From positions 124,001 to 188,000 of the forward strand of contig CAVVGK010000004.1 in the NCBI GenBank assembly GCA_963747755.1: a DNA stretch of 64,000 nucleotides. The letters are read 5' to 3'. Positions 34,310-42,162 of the stretch are shown one piece after another (positions within the stretch are counted from its first letter, which is position 1; every line of letters starts with the position of its first letter). Source of the DNA: DATFVA01 sp963747755. Lineage in GTDB: Bacteria > Bacteroidota > Ignavibacteria > Ignavibacteriales > Ignavibacteriaceae. The notes under the pieces are model-generated. The model was not told the DNA's origin and did no database searches. It was given only the letters and a program-made list of their open reading frames with translations. The translations under genes and the position numbers were made by a program.

Positions 34310-36961
34310 TCACCCTTTAGAATATTTCTGTATAATTGTTTTGTATCCCGGTAATTCTCTAAGTGAATCATAAAGAGGATCAAGCTTCAGCAGGCTGACG
34401 GAAAATGCACCGGGAATTGACAGTATAAAGTCTATCTGCTTCAAAGCATTATTATAATCACCGGTTAAAACATAAATTTTTGCAAGATCCCACTGGCGAT
34501 AGTAACCGCGGTAGGCTTCCTTATCCAGAGGTAATAGTTCTATTCCTTTTTTGCCTTCCAATACTGCCTTATCAGTTAAACCCATCCCTGCATATGTTAT
34601 ACCCAGCGAGCTGTGGAATCTTTCATCTCCTGGATTCTCCTTTATCAATTTTTCCAGCTGGATTCTGGAGGAATCAAAATAAGTTTTAGCAAGAGCTGGC
34701 TGATTCCTATATTTATATATTAACCCTGCAATTAGCGTCCGCGGTGTAAAATTAAACTGCCCGGTCTCGTATTCCCTGCCCGAAGCATTGAGATCACGGA
34801 GCGCTTTATCATAATTTCTGTTTATGATATCAACCAAAACAGGAATATTCGGTGTAACATCAAGATAATTATAGTCCTTAACTTCACTTAAAACCTGTGA
34901 TGCGGCCTTAGTATTATCTTTCCAGAGCAGCAGATAATTGGCCTCGGTTACCCGGAAGGCGCTTACATCAGGACTAAGCTCAATAGCTTTCTTATAGTAT
35001 TTTATTGCATTACCATACTCACGCAGAAGTGCGTAAGTTTCACCTGTGTTCCGGGTATATTCAATAGACAAAGGATCAAGTTTTACAGCTTTTAACATGT
35101 TCTGAATGCCGTTTTCAAACTCACCCATCCTTCTGTATACTACACCCAGACCAAAAGCTGCCTCGGCATTATTCGGTTGAATTTCCCGGGCTTTCTTAAA
35201 TTCTTCAATTGCATTCCCGTAATCCAGTCTGCACCAGTAATAGAAATAACCTAGAGCAAGATGCGTCTCGGCGAGATCCGGATCCAGTTCAAAAGCCTTT
35301 TGGGCATTCTTAAATGCATTCTGTACATTCTCAGAGGATCGGTCATAGTAAAACCAATAATTTGAAGCCTGCATTCTCGATAACTGCGAATAGGCAAGAG
35401 CAAAACCGGGGTCAAGCTCTATTGCTTTTTTGTAGAGGTTTATACTGCTGCTGAAATCGGATTTCAGATAAGATCCCCTCGACTCATATGATAAGCCTCT
35501 TAAATAATAATCATATGCTTCGATATTACCGGTCGGTACTTTTTTATTAACCCGATTGGTCGAAAGAGATCCGCCTAGCTGATCAACAACTTTCTGAGCT
35601 ATATCATTCTGAACATTAAAAATATCATCCAATACCTTATCATAAGAATCCGACCAGGTAATAGTATTATCTGATACTCTTGTAAGCTGCGGTGTTATCC
35701 TTACCCGGCTCATTTTATCCTTTTCTTTTGCCCACCTTATCGTCCCGCTTAATATATAATTTACTCCAAGTTCATTACCGATCTCCCTGGTGCTCTTATT
35801 CGAGTTTGCAAGTTTTTCGGCGCTGCTGCGCGAGATCACGCCTATGTTCCCGATAGAAGCGAGCTTGCTTGTAATTTCTTCGGTAACACCATCAGCAAAA
35901 TAATTTTCATCCTTTGAGCCCAGATTTTCGAAAGGAAGTACGACTATCATTTTACGGTCGGCTTCAGGTTCAGCCTGAACAGAATCACGGCCGAAATAAA
36001 ACCACGCTGCCAATGCTAAAATGATTACAGCAGCAGCTCCGGAAACCCAAATCCACCTACGCCGGGTGTTTGTTACCCCGGGGTTTGAAGTTGTGGTGGA
36101 ACCGGATATGCGTGATCCGGATATGCGTGATCCTGATATTTGAGATCCGGAATCACCCTTCAACATCATCAGATCTGAATACATTTCGCTTATAGTGCTG
36201 TACCTGTCAGCCGGATTTTTGGCAGTAGATTTCCGGATGATATTTTTTAACTCCTGAGGAATATCATTTATTTCAGGAAGTTCATCATTTAAAATTGAAT
36301 AAATTATAGCCTGCTCATATTCACCTTTAAAAGGACTCGTTCCTGTCAGCATTTCGTAGATTATTATTCCCAGTGCCCAGATGTCTGTTCTCTGATCTAC
36401 AACGTCTCCGCGGGTCTGTTCAGGAGACATATAGGCAGCTGTTCCAACCGTTGAACCGAATTTTGTAACACCTGCAGACGCCTTTGATTTGGCTAAACCA
36501 AAATCGACGATCTTAACCTCACCGTATTTGGTTATCATTATGTTAGCAGGCTTTATATCCCTGTGAACAATGCCGCCCCTGTGGGAGCGTTCCAATCCTG
36601 CCGCTGCCTGCACTGCTATATTAACAGCTTCATATGGCGACAGCATTCCCCGGCTGATCTTTTTCTTTAAGGTTTCTCCTTCATAAAAACTCATTGCGAT
36701 GAAAAGCTGGCCATCTTCTGTCTTATTGATATCATAGATTGTACAGATATTTGGATGATCAAGAGAGGATGCCGATTTGGCTTCCGACATAAACCGGTTC
36801 TCTGCCTCCTCATCTGCAAGGAGGTGAGGGGGTAGGAACTTAAGGGCAACGATGCGGTCGAGTTTTTCATCAATAGCCTTATAGACGACGCCCATTCCTC
36901 CCCCGCCGGATTTCTCAAGTATCTTATATTGATTGACTTTTTTTCCGGTCAGATCACTCAT
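34310..36961 (-). CDS. Membrane Ser/Thr kinase with TolB-like domain and TPRs (883 aa)
   Basis: Kinase domain (about 1-265): SGGGGMGVVYKAIDEKLD, ALKFLPPH, HRDIKPANIM, DFGLAKSK, MSPEQTRGD. Between kinase and membrane helix is a linker made of repeats of SGSRI (QISGSRISGSRISGST), coded by a 15-base repeat near 36110-36160. A helix near residue 305 (WVSGAAAVIILALAAWFYFG) leads to a TolB-like domain (IVVLPFENLGSKDENYFADG, TEEITSKLASIGNIGVISRS) and about ten TPR units (SINLYKKAIELDPGFALAYS). The HRDIKPAN form differs from HRDIKSQN in the other three, so it may have diverged earlier. It is the first kinase of the run of four to be transcribed. Confidence 0.9.
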   Translation of the reverse strand: MSDLTGKKVNQYKILEKSGGGGMGVVYKAIDEKLDRIVALKFLPPHLLADEEAENRFMSEAKSASSLDHPNICTIYDINKTEDGQLFIAMSFYEGETLKKKISRGMLSPYEAVNIAVQAAAGLERSHRGGIVHRDIKPANIMITKYGEVKIVDFGLAKSKASAGVTKFGSTVGTAAYMSPEQTRGDVVDQRTDIWALGIIIYEMLTGTSPFKGEYEQAIIYSILNDELPEINDIPQELKNIIRKSTAKNPADRYSTISEMYSDLMMLKGDSGSQISGSRISGSRISGSTTTSNPGVTNTRRRWIWVSGAAAVIILALAAWFYFGRDSVQAEPEADRKMIVVLPFENLGSKDENYFADGVTEEITSKLASIGNIGVISRSSAEKLANSNKSTREIGNELGVNYILSGTIRWAKEKDKMSRVRITPQLTRVSDNTITWSDSYDKVLDDIFNVQNDIAQKVVDQLGGSLSTNRVNKKVPTGNIEAYDYYLRGLSYESRGSYLKSDFSSSINLYKKAIELDPGFALAYSQLSRMQASNYWFYYDRSSENVQNAFKNAQKAFELDPDLAETHLALGYFYYWCRLDYGNAIEEFKKAREIQPNNAEAAFGLGVVYRRMGEFENGIQNMLKAVKLDPLSIEYTRNTGETYALLREYGNAIKYYKKAIELSPDVSAFRVTEANYLLLWKDNTKAASQVLSEVKDYNYLDVTPNIPVLVDIINRNYDKALRDLNASGREYETGQFNFTPRTLIAGLIYKYRNQPALAKTYFDSSRIQLEKLIKENPGDERFHSSLGITYAGMGLTDKAVLEGKKGIELLPLDKEAYRGYYRQWDLAKIYVLTGDYNNALKQIDFILSIPGAFSVSLLKLDPLYDSLRELPGYKTIIQKYSKG

Positions 36962-37018
36962 ATTAAATCCTCACTGATCTTAAATTTTTGTGTGTTATTA
37001 TATAAGATATCTACCTTC

Positions 37019-37054
37019 GTCGATACAAAATTCGCTTTCATGTCGATACGAAAA
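37019..37054 (-). promoter_or_regulatory. Direct repeat upstream of the first kinase gene
   Basis: The word gtcgatac occurs at 37019-37026 and 37042-37049 (plus-strand reading), each followed by an A run, 23 bases apart and roughly 60-90 bases upstream of the kinase start at 36961. Such spacing would let two protein units bind on nearly the same face of the helix. It could also be chance; no known factor is assigned. Confidence 0.3.
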
Positions 37055-37059
37055 TATTC

Positions 37060-37404
37060 TTAATTAATCGTCTTATAAGGGAAGTAGAAAACTTTATGAA
37101 TTTTACTTGTAATAAGATTATTACCAAACTCAATACATAGTCCCGGGGCTGCAATAATATCTGTCTTAATCACTGTTCCTCCCCAGGTACATCCGAGAAT
37201 TCTTATTTTATGCGGTGATAATTTCTGACTATCGAACCATCCTCCCGACACAATGTATTCACCGTCAGTAATTACTTTAATGATATAGACTGAATTGACC
37301 GTCTTCAGGTAAATCCGGTCGCCGTATTCCAGCTTATGCTTATAAAGCTGCGGGAATTCACCTATTGTTTCTGTCAGATTACTGAGTTCGAATCCTGTCT
37401 GCAT
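37060..37404 (-). CDS. Hypothetical protein, 114 aa
   Basis: I do not recognise the family. The protein has no signal peptide or membrane helix and looks all-beta (YGDRIYLKTVNSVYIIKVIT, GEYIVSGGWFDSQKLSPHKI, IAAPGLCIEFGN). It lies between the ABM-domain gene and the first membrane kinase on the same strand, with 15 and 98 bases of spacing, so it is probably part of the signalling unit. Coding status rests on position, codon use and the short spacing. Confidence 0.55.
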   Translation of the reverse strand: MQTGFELSNLTETIGEFPQLYKHKLEYGDRIYLKTVNSVYIIKVITDGEYIVSGGWFDSQKLSPHKIRILGCTWGGTVIKTDIIAAPGLCIEFGNNLITSKIHKVFYFPYKTIN

Positions 37405-37419
37405 ATAAATAATTTATTT

Positions 37420-38175
37420 TTAGTAGAAGTTTTTCCCGGTTACTACGTTATATTTCTCAACCTTCATATCTTCAGAAGTTTTTATACTGGCATCATAATC
37501 TTTTTCAAGGGCCATCTTCCACCTGTAGAACTGCGAGAAGGTATGTGACACCTTACCAACCAGTTCTTTGAACTTACCCGAGCTCTCATACAAGTCTGCA
37601 TCGTCTCTGCTGTCCCATATAGTCACCGATATAAAAGCATTTGAATCCTGTGTACTGCGGGTGAGGTAAGCATATCTGCATCCCCGTGTTGCAAGCAGTT
37701 CGGGGATAATTTCACCTGTAAATATTTTTTTGAATTCATCTTCTTTCCCCTCCTGGATAGAGAGAGAAACAATCCTTACATAAAGGTGGGGATCGATGCC
37801 GACTTTACCATTTCTGTCTCCCTGTGCCTGAACCGAGAACTTCTTTATAACAGGTTCTTCCTGTATCTGTTTGTACTCAAGCTCAAGATTTTCCGAAAGC
37901 TGAATTTTCCATTCAGATGAGTTCTGCAGGAAAGGTCTCACCTTTTCCAGGAGTTCTTCATATATCCCGCTTTTCTCGTAGCTTTCAGCCTGCTTCTGCT
38001 CATCCCACAATGTAAGTGAGATAAATTCACACTCTTCGGCTCCGCTTTCAATTAAGCCAACGAATCTGCATCCGGCAGTTTTCTGCAGTCTGTTTATAAC
38101 TTCGTCCTGGTAGGTTTCACGGAATTTATCTATTTCCTGTTTTTCGACATTTAATTGTACAAGTCTCATAAACAT
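37420..38175 (-). CDS. Protein with two ABM (antibiotic biosynthesis monooxygenase-like) domains
   Basis: ATG 38175 is chosen because ggag lies 9 bases upstream; a TTG three codons earlier is also in frame. The 251-aa product holds two copies of a ferredoxin-like ABM domain, residues about 5-95 and 130-225. Both have the same layout: a VQLNVEKQEIDKFRETYQDE-like first helix and a GCRFVGLIESGAEECEFISL or GCRYAYLTRSTQDSNAFISV strand pair, then WDEQKQAESYEKSG or WDSRDDADLYESSG. Family members are monooxygenases or heme-degrading enzymes, or simply fold relatives. The position among kinases hints at sensing of a small molecule, heme or NO, but this is inference. Confidence 0.8.
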   Translation of the reverse strand: MFMRLVQLNVEKQEIDKFRETYQDEVINRLQKTAGCRFVGLIESGAEECEFISLTLWDEQKQAESYEKSGIYEELLEKVRPFLQNSSEWKIQLSENLELEYKQIQEEPVIKKFSVQAQGDRNGKVGIDPHLYVRIVSLSIQEGKEDEFKKIFTGEIIPELLATRGCRYAYLTRSTQDSNAFISVTIWDSRDDADLYESSGKFKELVGKVSHTFSQFYRWKMALEKDYDASIKTSEDMKVEKYNVVTGKNFY

Positions 38176-38220
38176 AAATATCAACTCCTTTTGAAGCTTT
38201 GTACGGCTCCAGGTTATAAA

Positions 38221-39531
38221 CTATTTTATGCGCTTTATAATTACCATCGTAATGTCATCTGATTGAGGTGCGCCTTTTGTGAAATTCTCAACGTCTTTGA
38301 ATATTTCACGGACCATATCATCGGCCGACAAATCTAAATTCTTCTTCACAGCATTTTCGAGTCTCTCTTCACCGTATTCTTCATCAGAAAAGTTCATAGC
38401 TTCGGTTACTCCGTCGGAATACAGAACGAATACATCCTCATTATTTAATTCGATAGCTGACTCTTCATAATTATAATCTGGGACCATTCCAACAATAATA
38501 CCGCCTTCGCTAAGGCGTTTTTGTTTTTTATCGGGAGAAAAGATATAAGGACTATTATGTCCTGCATTGCAGTAATGAAGCCGGTGATCATCTTTGTTGA
38601 GAATGGCATAGAAAAGAGTAGCGAACCTTGTGGAATCAGTATTGTGGTATAAAATATTATTAGCGAAGGAAACTGAATCTTTGCACTCGCTACCGATAAA
38701 TGCCTGTCCCCGCAGGGAGGCCTGAAGGTTAGCCATCAGAAGCGCAGCCGGAATTCCTTTGCCGGAGATATCCCCGAGACAGAAAGCGATCCTGCCGTCT
38801 TTAAGTGAAATGAAGTCATAATAGTCGCCTCCCACTTCCTTTGCAGGGAGACTTTTGCCTGCAAACTGGTAAGCCTCGCTAACAGGAAGTGCCTTGGGAA
38901 GAAGATTCTCCTGAATGTTTTTTGCAACCCTCATCTCTTCCTGGATATGCTGAAGTGCCTGTTCTTCCAGGTGTAGTCTCGCGTTTTCTATTATCTGGGC
39001 AGACTGAGCAGCGATAATCGACAGAAGTCTCTGATCATTGGAAGTAAACGCCGAGTTATCATGTTTGTTGAAGACATTTATAATCCCCGTCATATGTCCC
39101 TTTAGCATCAGGGGAACACCGAGCATTGATTTAATTGTTACTTTATCATCGGGGGAAAGTTTGAACCTGTTGTCAGTTTCTAAATCATTTACAAGAAGCG
39201 GGGTCTTATTCTTAAGCATCCAGCCTGTAAGCTGGGCATCTAGTCGGTAGGGAATCGAATTGATAACGGAATCCTGCTTCCTGATCATAGTATGGAAAGG
39301 ATTGTTTAAATCCTTCTCATTCAGAAGCATAACTGCTCCCTGCTCAACTCGCAGATGTTTAACACATTTATGAACTATGAGATCGACAATCTTTTCAAGA
39401 GACTGTGTTGAACTGATCGCTGTGGCGATATCATTTAATATTGAAAGCTCTTCTACGGCGGCGCGAAGGCGGGTGTTTTCTTCAATTAATTGATCAATGT
39501 TTTTAACCGGATTCAATTTTTGTTCCTTCAT
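38221..39531 (-). CDS. GAF-SpoIIE/RsbU-type PP2C phosphatase
   Basis: A 436-aa protein with an N-terminal coiled helix, a GAF domain (about 30-185; ATAISSTQSLEKIVDLIVHK, VNDLETDNRFKLSPDDKVTI) and a SpoIIE-like phosphatase domain (GGDYYDFISLKDGRIAFCLG, DISGKGIPAALLMANLQASL, HYCNAGHNSPYI, FVLYSDGVTEAMN, APQSDDITMVIIKR), with the metal-binding Asp residues in DVxGKG-like and DDITMV motifs. The GAF part closely matches that of the histidine kinase at 22592-24811, suggesting both sense related cues. In partner switching this enzyme class dephosphorylates a STAS protein; the STAS gene at 24811 is its probable substrate. It is the first gene of the island. Confidence 0.93.
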   Translation of the reverse strand: MKEQKLNPVKNIDQLIEENTRLRAAVEELSILNDIATAISSTQSLEKIVDLIVHKCVKHLRVEQGAVMLLNEKDLNNPFHTMIRKQDSVINSIPYRLDAQLTGWMLKNKTPLLVNDLETDNRFKLSPDDKVTIKSMLGVPLMLKGHMTGIINVFNKHDNSAFTSNDQRLLSIIAAQSAQIIENARLHLEEQALQHIQEEMRVAKNIQENLLPKALPVSEAYQFAGKSLPAKEVGGDYYDFISLKDGRIAFCLGDISGKGIPAALLMANLQASLRGQAFIGSECKDSVSFANNILYHNTDSTRFATLFYAILNKDDHRLHYCNAGHNSPYIFSPDKKQKRLSEGGIIVGMVPDYNYEESAIELNNEDVFVLYSDGVTEAMNFSDEEYGEERLENAVKKNLDLSADDMVREIFKDVENFTKGAPQSDDITMVIIKRIK

Positions 39532-39660
39532 TGGGTTATTACTGCAAAGGACCCAGGCAAATACGGTATATACCGGGGGAATAGAGAAGGATATATTACC
39601 TAAATAGCAATTTTTTAAGGGTATGAGGGAAGATAAGCAGAATTTAGTATTAGATCAAAA

Positions 39661-40242
39661 TTAATATTTCCAGCACGTGATTATATGATCATTGACCATC
39701 CCGGTGGCTTGCATATGTGCGTAGCAAATTGTTGTCCCCACAAACTTGAAACCTCTTTTCTTCAGATCGTTACTCATCATATCTGAGATTTCGGTGCTGG
39801 CCGGAACTTCTTTGAGAGACTTGAATTTATTCCTGATAGGTTTATTGTTTACAAACTGCCAGATATATTTATCAAAGCTGCCGAATTCCTCCTGTACTTT
39901 TAGAAAAGCGCGGGCGTTGGTTACTGCTGCCCCAACCTTTAGTTTGTTCCTGATTATCCCCTCATCTTTCAATAAGGAATTGATTTTTCTTTTTCCGTAG
40001 GCGGCAATCTTTTCCGGATCGAAATTATCAAATGCTTTTCTGAAGTTTTCTCTTTTCCGCAGTATCGTGATCCAGCTTAGTCCTGCCTGGAAACCTTCAA
40101 GGATGAGAAACTCAAAGAGCTTCCTGTCATCGTGTATAGGAACGCCCCATTCTTCGTCGTGATATTTTATGTAAATGGGATCTGTGGTGCTCCAGCTGCA
40201 CCTTGTTTTTTCTTTCAAGTTATTCTCTGCATTGTGGAGCAT
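39661..40242 (-). CDS. tag: DNA-3-methyladenine glycosylase I
   Basis: A 193-aa Tag protein. TRCSWSTTDPIYIKYHDEEW holds the first zinc-binding Cys and the family start; FEFLILEGFQAGLSWITILR, FDPEKIAAYG and FVGTTICYAHMQATGMVNDH are the family blocks with the second Cys and the two late zinc-binding residues (H in MVNDHIITCW). The enzyme removes 3-methyladenine from alkylated DNA in the cytoplasm. It starts at ATG 40242 and lies alone between the signalling island and the GH47 gene, which is divergent. Confidence 0.95.
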   Translation of the reverse strand: MLHNAENNLKEKTRCSWSTTDPIYIKYHDEEWGVPIHDDRKLFEFLILEGFQAGLSWITILRKRENFRKAFDNFDPEKIAAYGKRKINSLLKDEGIIRNKLKVGAAVTNARAFLKVQEEFGSFDKYIWQFVNNKPIRNKFKSLKEVPASTEISDMMSNDLKKRGFKFVGTTICYAHMQATGMVNDHIITCWKY

Positions 40243-40464
40243 CTATTAATGCTCCGGTTTCTGTTTGTTTGATAATGGTTTGCAATAATAGTAAATCTGC
40301 GATATTCTTCCAACCGGGGAATCTAAGATAACAGAATCAAAAGGTGTAACCTCGCGCCTTATAAGGAGTATGGCGAGATCAATCAGTCCATAAACCGGGG
40401 TCATCCCGATTTTCATTATAACGCCGGAGAGGTTAAATTATTGTAGAAATTTTATGGAATTATT

Positions 40465-41820
40465 ATGAAAAAATCCTCCCTTTTATTTGCTGTTCTCCTA
40501 TTCCTTGCACCTGTGATTATCCCTCAGGATAAAGAGACAACCATCGAGAAAGAAAAATATGCCCGGATTGTGAAAGCTGAATTCCTCCACGCCTGGAATG
40601 CATATAAAAAGTACGCATGGGGACATGATGAACTGAAACCGGTGAGTAAAACGAGTCACGATTGGTACGGGGTGTCTTTAGATATGACCCCTGTAGATGC
40701 GTTCGATACCATGCTTCTTATGGGATTAACCGCTGAAGCAAAGGAAGCCAAAGATTTAATATTGGATAGCCTGAATTTTGACAAGAACATTTTTGTCCAG
40801 AACTTCGAGATTACTATCCGGTTTCTGGGAGGTCTTATTTCTGCCTACGAGTTTGACGGTGACAGAAGATTCCTTTACCTGGCTGAAGAGCTGGGAGAAA
40901 GACTCCTTCCTGTTTTTGATTCCAAAACAGGCATGCCTTATGTAAATATTAACCTCAGAACCGGTGAAACAAAAAATGAAGTAAATAATCCTGCTGAGAT
41001 TGGAACATTAATGCTGGAGTTTGGAACACTCAGTAAACTTACGGGAAATAACCGATTTTATGACAAAGCAAAGAACGCCGTTAAGCAGGTTTATAAGCGA
41101 AGATCAAAGATAGGACTGGTAGGCACAACAATTAATGTCAATACAGGAGAATGGCAGGATACTGAAAGTCATATCAGCGGAATGATCGATTCGTACTATG
41201 AATACCTGCTGAAGAGCTGGCTGCTTTTCGGAGATAAGGATTTTAAGGTTATGTATGATACAAGCATTACTGCAGTCAACCATTTCCTGCCGGACACCGT
41301 TGATGGCAGGTTGTGGTACGGAAAGGTCGATATGAACACAGGAGAAAGAACAAATACAACATTCGGTGCACTGGATGCCTTCCTGCCTGCAGTGCTTTCG
41401 CTTGGGGGAGATTTGAAACAGGCAGAGGAGCTGCAGAAATCATGTTATTATATGTGGAATCATTTCGGAATAGAGCCGGAAGAGTTCAATTATAAAACAA
41501 TGGAGGTTACGTACCCTCAATATGTTTTAAGACCGGAGAATATCGAATCGGCATATTACCTCTACCGCTTCACCAAAGACGACAATTACCTGGAAATGGG
41601 CGAGGTATATCTTAAAAGCATAATGGACAACTTCAGGCTTGATGAAGGATATACTTCACTTCAGAACATTGTTACCAGGCATAAAGCTGATAAGATGCCC
41701 AGTTTCTTTCTCGCAGAGACATTGAAATATTTATACCTTCTTTTTTCGGATGAGAACATACTGGATTTTAATAAAATAATCTTCAATACCGAGGCTCATC
41801 CGCTAAAAAAAGAATTCTAA
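40465..41820 (+). CDS. Secreted GH47 alpha-mannosidase-like enzyme
   Basis: The 451-aa product has a signal peptide (MKKSSLLFAVLLFLAPVIIP). The body is an alpha/alpha barrel of GH47 type: AFLHAWNAYKKYAWGHDEL-like start (EFLHAWNAYKKYAWGHDEL), TPVDAFDTMLLMGL, FEITIRFLGGLISAYEFDG, ESHISGMIDSYYEYLLKSW, LRPENIESAYYLYR, FFLAETLKYLYLLF and near the C-terminus FNTEAHPL, whose Thr takes part in binding the catalytic calcium ion in the family. GH47 enzymes are typical of eukaryotes (ER and Golgi mannosidases); bacterial cases are few. The likely role is trimming alpha-1,2-linked mannose in the periplasm or outside. No other glycan genes lie beside it. Confidence 0.9.
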   Translation: MKKSSLLFAVLLFLAPVIIPQDKETTIEKEKYARIVKAEFLHAWNAYKKYAWGHDELKPVSKTSHDWYGVSLDMTPVDAFDTMLLMGLTAEAKEAKDLILDSLNFDKNIFVQNFEITIRFLGGLISAYEFDGDRRFLYLAEELGERLLPVFDSKTGMPYVNINLRTGETKNEVNNPAEIGTLMLEFGTLSKLTGNNRFYDKAKNAVKQVYKRRSKIGLVGTTINVNTGEWQDTESHISGMIDSYYEYLLKSWLLFGDKDFKVMYDTSITAVNHFLPDTVDGRLWYGKVDMNTGERTNTTFGALDAFLPAVLSLGGDLKQAEELQKSCYYMWNHFGIEPEEFNYKTMEVTYPQYVLRPENIESAYYLYRFTKDDNYLEMGEVYLKSIMDNFRLDEGYTSLQNIVTRHKADKMPSFFLAETLKYLYLLFSDENILDFNKIIFNTEAHPLKKEF

Positions 41821-41824
41821 ATAT

Positions 41825-42001
41825 TTATACCATATTATGCTGGAGTATATACAGGTAGTGACCAATATAATATGGCCATAATATAATGCCCAGTACCGCG
41901 TTCCAGAATGTGAGATCCAGGAAGCCGATTGAAAACAGCCATCCCATTATCCAGAAAATCCCCCCTGCATCAGAATGCACATTTATTTTTTTATCTTTCA
42001 T
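41825..42001 (-). CDS. Small membrane protein, 58 aa
   Basis: Between the GH47 stop and the OmpA promoter an ATG at 42001 opens 58 codons (start MKDKKINVHSDAGGIFWIMG, end YILQHNMV). The middle is two short hydrophobic stretches (IFWIMGWLFSIGFLDLTF, NAVLGIILWPYYIGHYLYI) with Trp and Tyr at the ends, a pattern of a small inner-membrane protein. A weak cagggt site precedes it. I do not recognise the family. The stop lies 5 bases from the GH47 stop (convergent genes). Confidence 0.5.
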   Translation of the reverse strand: MKDKKINVHSDAGGIFWIMGWLFSIGFLDLTFWNAVLGIILWPYYIGHYLYILQHNMV

Positions 42002-42095
42002 AATATACCCTGCAGGTTAATTTTTATTTAAATGACATAAAAAACTTAATTAATCATAGGGGCATAGGCAAGAAAAAAGAGAAGGATTAAAGTCC

Positions 42096-42126
42096 TTTGA
42101 ATTAGCCAAAATTCAAATTAAATTTT
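42096..42126 (+). promoter_or_regulatory. Promoter of the OmpA-family gene, Bacteroidota type
   Basis: TTTG (42096-42099) and TAAATTTT (42119-42126) are separated by exactly 19 bases, matching TTTG-N19-TAnnTTTG except for the last base. The ATG follows 36 bases later. Confidence 0.5.
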
Positions 42127-42162
42127 ACCAAAAGATTTTATTAACTATGTGGGGAGTTCTAA

